Shown piece by piece: positions 25,572-34,556 of a stretch of DNA of 64,000 bases. This DNA is from SKLM01 sp964450435 (GTDB lineage: Bacteria > Chloroflexota > Anaerolineae > B4-G1), in assembly GCA_964450435.1 (NCBI GenBank), contig CAYVCX010000006.1:19309-83308 (forward strand), written 5' to 3'. Made by a program: the position numbers and the translations under genes. Numbering within the stretch: the stretch's first letter is position 1; the number at the start of each line of letters is the position of its first letter. A model generated the notes under the pieces. The model saw nothing but the letters and a program-made list of their open reading frames with translations, had not been told where the DNA came from and made no database searches.

Positions 25572-27074
25572 ATGAGCCGGCGAAGGGTAATCGGCAGTTG
25601 GGCTCTTGCTCTGTTCCTCGTTCTCGCCCTGGCGAGCTTTTGCTCGTCCGACGTCGCGGGCCTTGATCCTGAGTCGAGTGTGCGCTCAACCGGTGACTCG
25701 CCTGGGAGCACAGACCCAGCAACGCTCGATGATGCTGTCATCGAGATCAGGAGCATGATTGACCAGGGCAGATCGAGAGAGGAGATAGCGGCGAGAGTAA
25801 CGGAGATCGCTGATAGCCGGATCACGAATGCTAACTCCTGGGAGCGACTGTCCATCGGATGGAACTGGCTGAGCTTGGTGGTGAAGTCGGACGAAGACAA
25901 GGTGTTCGGGCGGTGGAGAGATCAGGGCGGAGGGGACAAGACGTACGAGGAGGCGGCGGACTGGGTGTGGGAGAGCCGATACGGGCAATGCAGTGAGAAT
26001 GCCTCGTTGACGTACTATCTGTTGAAGAAGGCTGGGATAGAGGATGCACGCATCTTCACGCAAGGTGATCACGCCTTCGTTGTCTGGGGCATGGGCGCAG
26101 AGGCCGATCCCAGCGAACCGGGGAGCTGGTCGGACGACGTCGTTGTCCTCGACAGCTGGCAAGGGCAGACACTAGTGGGCCAGAATGGTTTCAACGATCC
26201 GGTGTCTGGAGGCGGCGGAAAAGGGATTGAGGACGCCACCTTTCTCAAGGACCCGCAGGCCTCACCTCCGTGTGGGTATCGATCGACTTCGAGTGTCAGG
26301 TATCCGTGTTGTGAGAGCCCACCGTATGCCCCGTGCAGAGGCACCCCACGGCTCGTCTGCCGGGGTGGGTTGTGTGTATCGTGTGGTTCGGTTGACATGC
26401 CGTGTTGTGACGGCAGTGTATGTCCTTTCGACACGGTGGTCTGTCAGGGTGATATGTGTGTCTGGTGTGGAAAAGAGGGCCAAGCGTGTTGCCAGGATCA
26501 GACCTGCAGTCTGGACGCGCTCGTGTGCCAGGGCGGCCAATGCGTCTCTTGCGGAAAGGATGCCCAACCCTGTTGCTCAGGAGGCGCATGCGACAGCGGG
26601 CTTCAATGCCAGGAAGGCGTGTGTGCGCCACCTGCTACGGCCACGAGCACACCTATGCCCACCGCGACGGCTACGGCAACTCCGACACCGACTCCGACTC
26701 CAGCGGCGACACCGACAGCGACGGTGACTCCGACCCGGGATGAGAGCGGCACACCCGCCTATACACCGACGCCGAGTGCCAGCCCCACGCCATACACATT
26801 GGGCATCTTCACTGTGAGCATCGTGCCGCCCAATCCCGCGCCCGATCAGGACTATCAGGTTGTTGTGACCGTGAGCCCAGCCGCAGCCGGGACGCTGATC
26901 GAGGTTCAGATCTCCGGTACCGACGGGTTCGGCTACGCAGATTCCGCGGTCACGGGCGAGGATGGCAGCGTCAGCTTTGGCCCGATCCCTGGAGGGGAAA
27001 AAGGCGTGGTCGACACGGTGATCGTGACGGCCCCGGAGCTTGAGCAACAAGAGACGTTTGTGTTCACGTTCTAG
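25572..27074 (+). CDS. Secreted transglutaminase-like protein with Cys-rich repeats and Thr-Pro linker
   Basis: A 500-residue protein; ATG 25572 follows GAGGAGGGG. A signal peptide spans residues 1-29. Residues about 50-225 form a papain/transglutaminase-like domain with a readable triad: Cys140 in YGQCSENA, His167 in GDHAFVVW and Asp194 in VVLDSWQG. Residues 234-352 hold about four Cys-rich units of roughly 28 residues, each with CC, a spaced Cys, then VCQGG-CV-CG. A Thr-Pro-Ala linker (354-406) leads to an Ig-like C-terminal domain of about 90 residues. It is probably a cell-surface protease or cross-linker; the substrate is unknown. It is translated with the preceding zinc-ribbon protein. 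Confidence 0.8.
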   Translation: MSRRRVIGSWALALFLVLALASFCSSDVAGLDPESSVRSTGDSPGSTDPATLDDAVIEIRSMIDQGRSREEIAARVTEIADSRITNANSWERLSIGWNWLSLVVKSDEDKVFGRWRDQGGGDKTYEEAADWVWESRYGQCSENASLTYYLLKKAGIEDARIFTQGDHAFVVWGMGAEADPSEPGSWSDDVVVLDSWQGQTLVGQNGFNDPVSGGGGKGIEDATFLKDPQASPPCGYRSTSSVRYPCCESPPYAPCRGTPRLVCRGGLCVSCGSVDMPCCDGSVCPFDTVVCQGDMCVWCGKEGQACCQDQTCSLDALVCQGGQCVSCGKDAQPCCSGGACDSGLQCQEGVCAPPATATSTPMPTATATATPTPTPTPAATPTATVTPTRDESGTPAYTPTPSASPTPYTLGIFTVSIVPPNPAPDQDYQVVVTVSPAAAGTLIEVQISGTDGFGYADSAVTGEDGSVSFGPIPGGEKGVVDTVIVTAPELEQQETFVFTF

Positions 27075-27197
27075 CAAGGAGGCCGCCCTGCGGGCCCGGA
27101 GAAGCAGGCGCGACAGGGAGCGGTCGCCGTCGACGGAAGGCCGCATTGCATGTGCGCAGGACGTTAGATTGGAGCAGATGCTGGAGGAGGCTGGAAG

Positions 27198-28769
27198 ATG
27201 AAGTGTGGGAGCTGTGGCGCGATACTGTCGCCTGACGATAGATTCTGCCGGGCGTGTGGTGCGACTCGCGCGCAGCCGGGACCGACTCTCGATCGTGAGA
27301 TGTCACCATCCTTTGCCGACGCTAGGCGCCGGTTTGATGTGCTGCATGAGCAATATCGCGTCGGGGAGCTGGGTGACGATGCCTATGAGGCTGGGCGACG
27401 GGAGACTCTCATTCAGGATGGCAGGGGAGAGTACTGGGCGCCGGGGGCCGACAGGGGCGAATGGTATTGGTATGATGGGAGCCGATGGGTCCGCCGAGAT
27501 CCTACAGCCAGCTCGCCTCCTGACGTCAGCTCGCCGTCGCGCCCCGGGACCCATCCTTGGGTGTGGCTTGCCGTGGGGGGCGTTGGGCTGTTGGTGGTGA
27601 CTCTGGCCGCCGGGCTCTTGCTGGCTCGGCGCCTGTGGTCTGCCGGCCGGCAAGAGCCTGAACTGGTCCTGGTCGTGACGGACACTGTGACCCCCAGTAG
27701 CACACCTACATCGGTGTGGGCGGAGATGACGTCAGTCGCTGCGATTGAGTCCCTGGACGAAGGTGTTGTGGGCACGGTGGCGACGGGAACACCGACGAGT
27801 ATACCCGAGCCCAAGCGCACCCCAACACCGGCACGGGCCGAGACGCCCACGATGACACCGTCACCGGCGCCGACGGTATCACCCAGCATCACACCAGAAT
27901 CGCAGCCGACAGCCGTCGGCGCGACGCCGACGTCACCTCCGGCCTCGGGAGTCTTGATTGATTTCGAGCAGTGGGGGGCGTGGCGCAGAGGGGACCAACC
28001 GTATGGCGAGCTAACCCAGACCGACCGCAACGTACACTCAGGACGCTACGCCGCTGCCCTACGATATGATTTCCCAGTCACGGACGAAGATTTCGTGGTC
28101 TTCACACGTCCTCTGAGCCTGGCAGGACAGCCGAACCGGTTCAGCGCCTGGGTGTATGGCGATGGGTCCGGCAACTACCTGAATATCTGGGTTCAAGACG
28201 CCGACGGGGAGACCTGGGCGGTGCATCTGGGTCAGATTGGCGCTCCGGGCTGGCGTTCAATGACGGGTGAGCTGGATGCTGATGCGTCCTGGCCGTCAGG
28301 GCATGTCAGCGGACCTGACAACGGAATCGTTGACTATCCAATCACGTTCTACGCCATAGTTGTCGACCGTGTCGGGAGCGGCGCCCACAGCGGAGAGATC
28401 ATCATTGATGACATCTCGGCCTGGCAGGGCGAGACTGCTCCCCAGTCCACGCCGGCGGCAGGAACCGCGACGGTGACCGCTGAGGCACCCGTGAGTGCCG
28501 GGCCGCTGGACTTCGCCAAACCCACCTGGTTGGATGGGTGGGAATCCGTGGACGGGGGCAAGAAGGTGACAATTGTGCTGCACATCACGGGTGGCCTGCC
28601 GCCTTTCACCGTTCACCATGAGGGGGATCGATTCGAGACCAGTGAGCGGGACTATCCCCTGGTGTTTGTGGTGGACAGATGCGCGATCTTCGGAACCATC
28701 ACCATCGAATCGGCAGACGGGCAGCGAGTCTCCCGCGAGTACTGGATCTCAGCGCCCTGGTGCGATTAG
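27198..28769 (+). CDS. Zinc-ribbon membrane protein with extracellular beta-sandwich domain
   Basis: A 523-residue protein. Cys3, Cys6, Cys17 and Cys20 give a zinc ribbon related to that of the first gene of this set. Residues 40-72 are helical, and EWYWYDGSRWVRRDP (88-102) resembles the short tryptophan motif of DUF2510-like domains. A transmembrane helix lies at 121-145 and a Thr-Pro linker at 162-250. Residues 252-410 (FEQWGAWRRG... DDISAWQG) look like a carbohydrate-binding jelly roll of the CBM11 kind. A last domain (436-523) has two cysteines. It is likely cytoplasmic N-terminus, surface C-terminus. It lies 123 bases after the transglutaminase-like gene. Confidence 0.75.
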   Translation: MKCGSCGAILSPDDRFCRACGATRAQPGPTLDREMSPSFADARRRFDVLHEQYRVGELGDDAYEAGRRETLIQDGRGEYWAPGADRGEWYWYDGSRWVRRDPTASSPPDVSSPSRPGTHPWVWLAVGGVGLLVVTLAAGLLLARRLWSAGRQEPELVLVVTDTVTPSSTPTSVWAEMTSVAAIESLDEGVVGTVATGTPTSIPEPKRTPTPARAETPTMTPSPAPTVSPSITPESQPTAVGATPTSPPASGVLIDFEQWGAWRRGDQPYGELTQTDRNVHSGRYAAALRYDFPVTDEDFVVFTRPLSLAGQPNRFSAWVYGDGSGNYLNIWVQDADGETWAVHLGQIGAPGWRSMTGELDADASWPSGHVSGPDNGIVDYPITFYAIVVDRVGSGAHSGEIIIDDISAWQGETAPQSTPAAGTATVTAEAPVSAGPLDFAKPTWLDGWESVDGGKKVTIVLHITGGLPPFTVHHEGDRFETSERDYPLVFVVDRCAIFGTITIESADGQRVSREYWISAPWCD

Positions 28770-29398
28770 GCGGGCTGGTAGACGGTCTTTCTCAGAGGTG
28801 CGCGCAGATTGGCCAGTGACGATCTGGTCGCCCGTGCACCCGTCCGGTTTGACAGACCCTCCTTCCCGTGGTCAGCTTCCTCGCAGGTTGCTTCAGAGGC
28901 GTCGCTGCGGCAACTGGCAAAGGTCACGTATCCATTGATGAGGATATGTAAGCGAAGCGGCCGGAAGGAACCACCCCCGTCTGGGTAGGTGTGTTTGGGC
29001 TACCAGGGCGCACCAGTGAGCCAGCTTCCAGACGGAGACTGGCTTCTTCTGTTCTGGGGGAGCGCTTGTCCTTGACATGCTTCCGTCACGGAGGCGATGA
29101 GTCCCCGAAAAAGGTTTCGACGACAACCCGGCCCGAGCAGGGAAGCCATTTCAGACTTTGCGGTGACGGAGCACCACGATTCTTCAACTGGGGGAAGGGT
29201 TTTGTGGGGTCAGGCTGCACAAAGAGAATGAAGACACCGTTCACCGTGTCGGACTCGCAGAGGCAGGCTGACTGGCGATGGTCTACCGAAAGGACGTGAT
29301 CGACGATTCGATGGGATGGTTACGGAGGGCGCTTAGGAGCCGTGAGTGGGTAGATTTCGGCGAGTGAGAACGACGAGGACGAGACGAAGAGAATTAGA
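28770..29398. other. Gene-poor interval
   Basis: No open frame here shows family motifs, codon character or a convincing start. The interval leads into a decayed binding-protein gene and a scaffold gap, and may hold further decayed sequence that I cannot identify. Confidence 0.4.
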
Positions 29399-29817
29399 TT
29401 GCTCACCGCGGTGAGCACCGTAGCCGCGCTGGTAACTGGAGTGGCAGCCTCCGGCGCCCCGGTCCCAGAGGAACCGANNNNNNNNNNNNNNNNNNNNNNN
29501 NNNNNNNNNNNNNNNNNNNNNNNNNNNNNNNNNNNNNNNNNNNNNNNNNNNNNNNNNNNNNNNNNNNNNNNNNNNNNGTCGGGACGAACGCGGAGTGCCC
29601 TCCGTTTGAGTTCGTGGACGAGGATGGGAACATCACTGGTTTCGACATCGAGCTGATGGAGGCGATCGCCGAAGAAGTGGGTTTCGAGTTCGTGAACACG
29701 CGCTGGGACGGTATCTTCGTCAGGCTGGCGTCCGGTGAGGTCGACGCGGTGGTCTCGGCGGCGAGGATCACCGAGGGGCGAGCGGGGATGGTCGAATTCA
29801 GCGACCCCCACTTCTAG
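29399..29817 (+). pseudogene. Decayed amino-acid ABC transporter substrate-binding protein (contains assembly gap)
   Basis: Before the gap, an open frame from TTG 29399 reads like a signal peptide (LLTAVSTVAALVTGVAASGA) but lacks a lipobox cysteine. After the gap, VGTNAECPPFEFVDEDGNIT and GFDIELMEAIAEEVGFEF are unmistakable family 3 solute-binding sequence. It ends at TAG 29815-29817 after FSDPHF, where relatives continue with a tyrosine and another 150 residues. A second in-frame stop soon follows. It is therefore a broken relative of the intact binding protein at 35811. The 100 N (29478-29577) hide part of it. Confidence 0.75.
29478..29577. other. Scaffold gap (100 N)
   Basis: Exactly 100 undetermined bases, the usual placeholder for a gap of unknown size. 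The true distance between the two flanks, and their adjacency, is not established. Confidence 0.99.
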
Positions 29818-30072
29818 GCCGGACAGGTCACTGTGGTGGCAAGCATCCACACCGAGGAGCAGTAGGGAATCGCGGTGAACAAAGATTGTCCGGATCTACC
29901 GGGGCGATCAGCGCCAGCCAGACGGTATTCCTCGCGTTCACGCGGAACGGTCAGGCCTTCTAGAAGCCCTGCTCTGTCCGAGTCATGTGTCTTCTTTGAC
30001 GCGCCTTCACAGCGGCGGGTTCTCGGGTGGGCTCCCAGAAGGTAGAAGGGCTGTCGCCCTGATCGGTGCGAT

Positions 30073-31485
30073 TCAGACCGAGTATGAAGCGACTACCTCT
30101 TCCATGTCCTCCGGCACACCTTCCGGCAGCGGCGCCGGCTTATGCGTGTCAAGGATCTCCTGAACCTTAGCTCGAGCCACATCCACCCGGCTCAGCTGCC
30201 CCTTCTGGTACCAGTCCTCGAAGCTATCGCGATCGCTCAGCGCGGCCAGAGAGAGCGCTTCCCGCATCTGATCGACCGTGTGGCGCTGGCCCAGATAGAC
30301 GCCGCCCGGGCCCAGCTCCTGGATCAGATCGAGGGCGAAGGCTCTGTCGCTGAAGTCGACAGCGTGGAGGATCCTGCGCACCATGGCGGCCGCCTCCGCC
30401 TCGAGGACGATCTCCTCATACCTGAGCAGGTTCGAACCATCGAGGAGCCCCACCCCGAAGAGCACGCTGGCCCCTGCCATGGAGGGCAGGAGGAAGGAGA
30501 GGGTGTCCTCCCACGCGGCCTGGGGACCCGGCACCTTGGAGCTGGTGGCGCCAGCTCCCACGATAGAGGGCAGCCCGTAGAAGCCAGCCATCTCGGCGAC
30601 CATCATGCGCAGCCATAGAGCCTCAGGCGAGGAGGCGACGTACGAGCCGGTCCTCAGATCCAGCGTGGCTGGGCCGCCGGCATAGAACACCTTCGCGCCC
30701 GGTTCGGCAATCTGCAGCAGAGCCAGGGCGCTGATCACCTCGGCATTGACCACCGCCATCGTGCCGGCCAGGGTCACCGGCGAGGTGATGCCGGCTGTCG
30801 CCATAGGATAGATGCCCACCGGCACGCCGGCATTCGCGAAGGCCATCGCCGCCTCCAGGCCGCCCGCGTCCTGGGTCAGTGGCGAGATGGTGCAGACGAA
30901 GTTGCTGAATATCGGGCGCTGCTTGAGCTCATCTTTGCCTCCCACGATAGTCGCGGCTAGCTCGACCTGAGCCTCGGCATCCCGAGCCGTGGTCACGGAC
31001 TCCGTCACGACGTGCTTGCCGCTATTCAGGAAACAGGACTGGAGCTCGGTCACCGCGAGCGCTTCGCTGGGCACGTCTTGAGCGCTGACCGTGGGGCTAA
31101 CAATGTCGATAGGGTCGAGATAGTCGGATATCAAGGCCATCGTCGCAATGTCAGCCACTTGCGTGCCCCTTCTTTCCCCTGTCTGGAAGTCTATGGCCAG
31201 AGCTGCGCAGCCATCCTGGGAGTAGTAGGTGTGCTGTCCGGCCAGGTCCAGATCGCGCTTGCCGGACCGGGAGTACAGGGTGAACGAATCGGGCGCTTTC
31301 TCAAGAGCGGAGATGATCACGTCGGGTGGAACCCTGACGACGTCCTCCAGGACCTCTGCTCCTGCCCCGTGCCATATCTCGCGTGCCTTCTCGGAGTGGA
31401 ATCTGATGCCGCATTCCTCGATGAGTTTCAGGGACCGATCGTGGATCTCTTGCAGCCTCTCCTGACTTGTGCCGGGGAGTATCAT
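30073..31485 (-). CDS. MttB-family corrinoid methyltransferase, non-pyrrolysine (copy 1)
   Basis: A 470-residue protein of full family length. Landmarks of the trimethylamine methyltransferase family include RSLKLIEECGIRFHSEKA at the start, the central VYTISPLTQ-like block VCTISPLTQDAGGLEAAMAF, GIYPMATAGITSPVTLAGTMAVVNAE, and LLSGLGLLDGSN-like FGVGLLDGSNLLRYEEIVLEAE. No in-frame UAG interrupts the gene, so it belongs to the non-pyrrolysine group, whose known members demethylate glycine betaine, proline betaine, carnitine or related quaternary amines and pass the methyl to a corrinoid protein. It is transcribed away from a second mttB and its corrinoid protein. The substrate is unknown. Confidence 0.92.
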   Translation of the reverse strand: MILPGTSQERLQEIHDRSLKLIEECGIRFHSEKAREIWHGAGAEVLEDVVRVPPDVIISALEKAPDSFTLYSRSGKRDLDLAGQHTYYSQDGCAALAIDFQTGERRGTQVADIATMALISDYLDPIDIVSPTVSAQDVPSEALAVTELQSCFLNSGKHVVTESVTTARDAEAQVELAATIVGGKDELKQRPIFSNFVCTISPLTQDAGGLEAAMAFANAGVPVGIYPMATAGITSPVTLAGTMAVVNAEVISALALLQIAEPGAKVFYAGGPATLDLRTGSYVASSPEALWLRMMVAEMAGFYGLPSIVGAGATSSKVPGPQAAWEDTLSFLLPSMAGASVLFGVGLLDGSNLLRYEEIVLEAEAAAMVRRILHAVDFSDRAFALDLIQELGPGGVYLGQRHTVDQMREALSLAALSDRDSFEDWYQKGQLSRVDVARAKVQEILDTHKPAPLPEGVPEDMEEVVASYSV

Positions 31486-31690
31486 TGTTACCTCCTAGTA
31501 GTGACGAAGCGGGGACGTTTGCTCTGTGACCAGGGAAGCGAACGATAGGGATGGGCCTGATCTCACTCTCTGCAAGACAGACATCGCGATGATCCAATGC
31601 CTGGAATGACGGCGGTGTTCGCGGAAAAGCCTGTTTGGTGGAGAGGGCAGGCCTCTGGATGTGATCTCACACGCGCTTCCTGAATCCAGC

Positions 31691-31749
31691 TTGACATGGG
31701 ACGTGACATCGAGTATAATATATTATACACAATTAGATGCACCTGTCAA
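31691..31749. promoter_or_regulatory. Face-to-face consensus promoters sharing a palindromic -10
   Basis: On the plus strand TTGACA (31691-31696), 17 bases, TATAAT (31714-31719). On the minus strand TTGACA (31749-31744), 16 bases, TATAAT (31727-31722). Both -10 boxes lie inside one perfect 16-bp palindrome, GTATAATATATTATAC (31713-31728). Minus-strand transcription would reach mttB copy 1, and plus-strand transcription heads to mttB copy 2. The palindrome is also a natural repressor site, for example for the GntR/FCD regulator encoded at 34557. The rest of 31486-32355 carries no gene. Confidence 0.75.
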
Positions 31750-32187
31750 GCTCCATGTATCCCAGAATGGGAAGTGCTGCGTCGGCCTGGCCAGGAGTCG
31801 CTGACTGTGCTGTTGGTGTCGGATAAGCTCCCTCGAGGTTCGTCAGTACCTGGCCTGTCTCCAGTGGCTTCGCTTAGGGAAGAAGCAGGCATTGGAATGG
31901 CCTTTCTGGCATCTTGGCATCTTGTCTTGGCGGGGCTGTGGTGGATCTTCTTGGATTCAGTGGGTTGTTCGCGGGTGGACTGGTCCTCTGTTTGACGGGG
32001 TATGTCGTGGCCTCCAGGCTTCCGGAACCCAGGAGCGGAATAGATGGCACAGAGGCTGAGTAGAGTTTGGCCTCGTTGGAGTGTCGAGTTCAGGTGACTA
32101 CAAACTGAACGGTGATAAGGCGCTGGGCAGGTATCGTGATGCTGGGTTGCCGGCCCTCAACGGCAGGTAGCTTGGCTGGGTGATCCC

Positions 32188-32216
32188 TTGTCTTCGGTAA
32201 GATGAGAGTGTATACT
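32188..32216 (+). promoter_or_regulatory. Proximal promoter of the mttB-mttC operon
   Basis: TTGTCT (32188-32193), a 17-base spacer and TATACT (32211-32216) lie about 140 bases before the mttB copy 2 start codon. This is a plausible second promoter, closer than the face-to-face pair at 31.7 kb. Confidence 0.45.
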
Positions 32217-32355
32217 GCCCTTGCAGGTCAGAGGCGATCGGGCAACTGCAGCATGGTTCGGGGTGCCATTGGCAGGGCGCATCAGGTGTTGATGGTTGGC
32301 GTCAGGCACTCTACGCAACACTCACTACTCGCTCAACGATCAGGGAGGAAAGGGC

Positions 32356-33819
32356 ATGAGACCTCAGTTCAGGATTCTCAGTGAGGATCTGATTCAGCAG
32401 ATCATCGCTGAGGGGTTTGGATTGCTGATGGATCCGGGCGTTCGGGTCCACAATGACGAAGCATTAGACCTGCTGGCTGGTGCGGGAGCCGAGGTAGACT
32501 TCGAGTCTCAAATCGCGTACATCCCACAGGAGATTGTCTCTCAGGCTCTGGACACGGCGCCGTCCGAGTTCTACCTGTATGATCTGGATGGAGAGGCCGC
32601 GGTGCACTACGGTGGCGCCAGCGTTCAGTTTGATCCTGGGTCGGCCGCCATAACCGTGCTGGACAGCGAGACAGAAGAGCAGCGAGCGCCTGTGACTGCT
32701 GATTTCGTCAAGTTTGTGAAGCTGGTCGAGACGCTCCCTCAGCTAGACGCGCAGAGCACGGCCCTTATCTGTACGGATGTGCCGGAGGAAATCGGCGACC
32801 TGTATCGCCTGTATCTGGCGCTCAACTACATGCGCAAGCCGATTGTCACCGGTGCGTTTCGAAAGGACACCTGGTGGACAATGAAGGACTTACTGGCCGC
32901 GGTGGCGGGCGGGGAGGAGACGTTGGCTGAGCGGCCGATCGCCATATTCGACGTCTGTCCATCTCCTCCCTTGCTGTGGAGTGATCTGACCTGCCAGAAT
33001 ATGATCGACTGCGCGCGCCATGGGATTCCCTCGGAGTTAGTTTCTATGCCCCTGGCCGGTGCGACGGCGCCCGTGACTATCGCCGGGGCGGTCGTCCAGC
33101 ATACGGCTGAGTGTATGAGCGGCGTGACGATCTGTCAGCTGGCGAGCGAAGGGGCGCCGATCGTATGGGGCGGTTCACCCGCAGCCTTCGACATGCGCGA
33201 GGGGACAACACCGATGGGGGCCATCGGCACCTGGATGATCGATTGCGCCTACACCGAGGTCGGCAAAGCTCTGGACTTGCCCACCCATGCCTATCTGGGT
33301 ATGAGCGACGCGAAGGTGGTGGATGCGCAGTGCGGGCTCGAATCAGCCGGGGGCACGCTGATGGCTGCGCTGGCAGGGGTGAATATGGTATCTGGTGCCG
33401 GCATGATGGACTTTGAGAGCTGCCAGAGCTATGAGAAGCTGGTTATCGATGCCGATATCATCGGGATGGCCAAGCGGCTCATCGCCGGTGTGGAGGCTCG
33501 AGACGAGCCCATTGCCCTGGATCTGATGCGCCAGCTGGGACATCGCGCGGACTATCTGGGGCAGCTCCACACGGCCAGGTGGTTCATGGAAGAGCAATAC
33601 ATCCCTTCCAGCGTGATTGATCGCGGCTCGCTGGAGGCTTGGAAGCAGAAGGGCAGCAAAACGGCCTGGGAGCGGGCAAAGGATCGAGTGAAGGAGCTTC
33701 TGGACACGTATGAACCCTCCGCTATGGCCGAGGACGTGCGTAAGGAGCTGCGAGCCATCACGCTGGAGGCGGCCGAGAAGTTTGGCATGGAAGAGTTGCC
33801 GCCCTTGCCGCAGGACTGA
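32356..33819 (+). CDS. MttB-family corrinoid methyltransferase, non-pyrrolysine (copy 2)
   Basis: A 487-residue protein; ATG 32356 follows GGGAGGAAAGGG. It begins with ISEDLIQQIIAEGFGLLMDPGVRV and continues with ALNYMRKPIVTGAFRKDTWW, FDVCPSPPLLWSDLTCQNM, LAGATAPVTIAGAVVQHTAE and LESAGGTLMAALAGVNMVSG, the usual MttB barrel motifs. No UAG codon interrupts it. The next gene is a corrinoid protein 15 bases downstream, its likely methyl acceptor. It is clearly different from copy 1, so the two probably act on different methylated amines. A frameshifted relative lies at 23571-24307. Confidence 0.92.
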   Translation: MRPQFRILSEDLIQQIIAEGFGLLMDPGVRVHNDEALDLLAGAGAEVDFESQIAYIPQEIVSQALDTAPSEFYLYDLDGEAAVHYGGASVQFDPGSAAITVLDSETEEQRAPVTADFVKFVKLVETLPQLDAQSTALICTDVPEEIGDLYRLYLALNYMRKPIVTGAFRKDTWWTMKDLLAAVAGGEETLAERPIAIFDVCPSPPLLWSDLTCQNMIDCARHGIPSELVSMPLAGATAPVTIAGAVVQHTAECMSGVTICQLASEGAPIVWGGSPAAFDMREGTTPMGAIGTWMIDCAYTEVGKALDLPTHAYLGMSDAKVVDAQCGLESAGGTLMAALAGVNMVSGAGMMDFESCQSYEKLVIDADIIGMAKRLIAGVEARDEPIALDLMRQLGHRADYLGQLHTARWFMEEQYIPSSVIDRGSLEAWKQKGSKTAWERAKDRVKELLDTYEPSAMAEDVRKELRAITLEAAEKFGMEELPPLPQD

Positions 33820-33833
33820 TGAGGAGAACGACA

Positions 33834-34478
33834 ATGGCCAACGATATCTTGACGGATATTACGACCAGCCTGGTGGAGTGTCAGCCGGACCTGACGGCCG
33901 AGTTGACGGAGCGGGCGCTCGAGGGAGGTACGGCACCGCTTGCAATCATCAACCAGGGTCTGGTGCCCGGGATGGTGATTGTTGGACAGAAGTTCGAGAG
34001 CGGGGAGTATTTCTTACCCCAGATGGTTATCGCCGCCGGTGCAATGAAGGAGGCGATGGAGCGGCTGGAGCCAGAGCTGCGCGCCCGAGGGGAGGCGGTT
34101 GAGACACCGGGTGTGATGGTCATCGGCACGGTAAAAGGGGACATTCACGAGATTGGGAAGTCGTTGGTGGCGACGATGATGTCGGCGAACGGCTTCCGTG
34201 TTTTCGACGTGGGAGTCGACGTCTCTCCTTCTACGTTTGTGGAGAAAGTAAAGGAAAAGAAGGCCGATCTGCTGGGCCTGTCGGCCCTGCTCACCACCAC
34301 AATGACCGCGCAGCGGGAGGTGATAGAAGCTGTGGAGGAGGCTGGGATTCGTGACCAGGTGAAGGTGATGGTCGGCGGAGCGCCTGTCACGGCGGAATGG
34401 GCCGAGTCGATCGGGGCGGATGGATATGCGGAGGACGTAATGGGAGCTGTGGAGCTCGGCAAGAAACTGATGAGCTGA
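33834..34478 (+). CDS. Corrinoid (methyl-carrier) protein, MttC/MtbC-like
   Basis: A 214-residue protein from ATG 33834, which has GAGGAG upstream; an ATG overlapping the mttB stop (33819) lacks a site. Residues 1-85 are the helical cap domain (ALEGGTAPLAIINQGLVPGM, LPQMVIAAGAMKEAMERL). The cobalamin-binding Rossmann domain has Asp103, His105 and Gly108 in KGDIHEIGK, where the His ligates cobalt from below. LGLSALLTTTM and VMVGGAPVT follow. It accepts a methyl group from the preceding methyltransferase and delivers it to a tetrahydrofolate methyltransferase, which is not encoded in this window. Confidence 0.94.
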   Translation: MANDILTDITTSLVECQPDLTAELTERALEGGTAPLAIINQGLVPGMVIVGQKFESGEYFLPQMVIAAGAMKEAMERLEPELRARGEAVETPGVMVIGTVKGDIHEIGKSLVATMMSANGFRVFDVGVDVSPSTFVEKVKEKKADLLGLSALLTTTMTAQREVIEAVEEAGIRDQVKVMVGGAPVTAEWAESIGADGYAEDVMGAVELGKKLMS

Positions 34479-34556
34479 GCGAGCAGGCTTGTACGGGGAT
34501 TTAGCGGCGGCGCGCGGCAATCAGGGAGGTCGCGCGATCTGAGGTGCTGGTTGACC

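Noticed and set aside
26350..26640. Periodic sequence taken at first for a CRISPR-like array
   Set aside because: The period follows Cys codons of a single coding frame and the units vary as protein repeats do; no spacers or cas genes exist.
29815..29817. TAG in the binding-protein frame as possible pyrrolysine readthrough
   Set aside because: The gene is not a methylamine methyltransferase, another in-frame stop follows soon, and the flanking sequence is degraded. A nonsense mutation is simpler.
30429..30438. GGTTCGAACC, resembling a tRNA T-loop
   Set aside because: It lies inside an intact mttB coding frame and no cloverleaf stems surround it.
31750..32355. Cobalamin riboswitch before the mttB-mttC genes
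   Set aside because: No recognisable B12-box sequence was seen in the long leader; a covariance-model search would settle this.
30073..33819. Pyrrolysine-containing trimethylamine methyltransferases
   Set aside because: Both mttB frames run full length with no in-frame UAG, and no pyl genes are present in the window.
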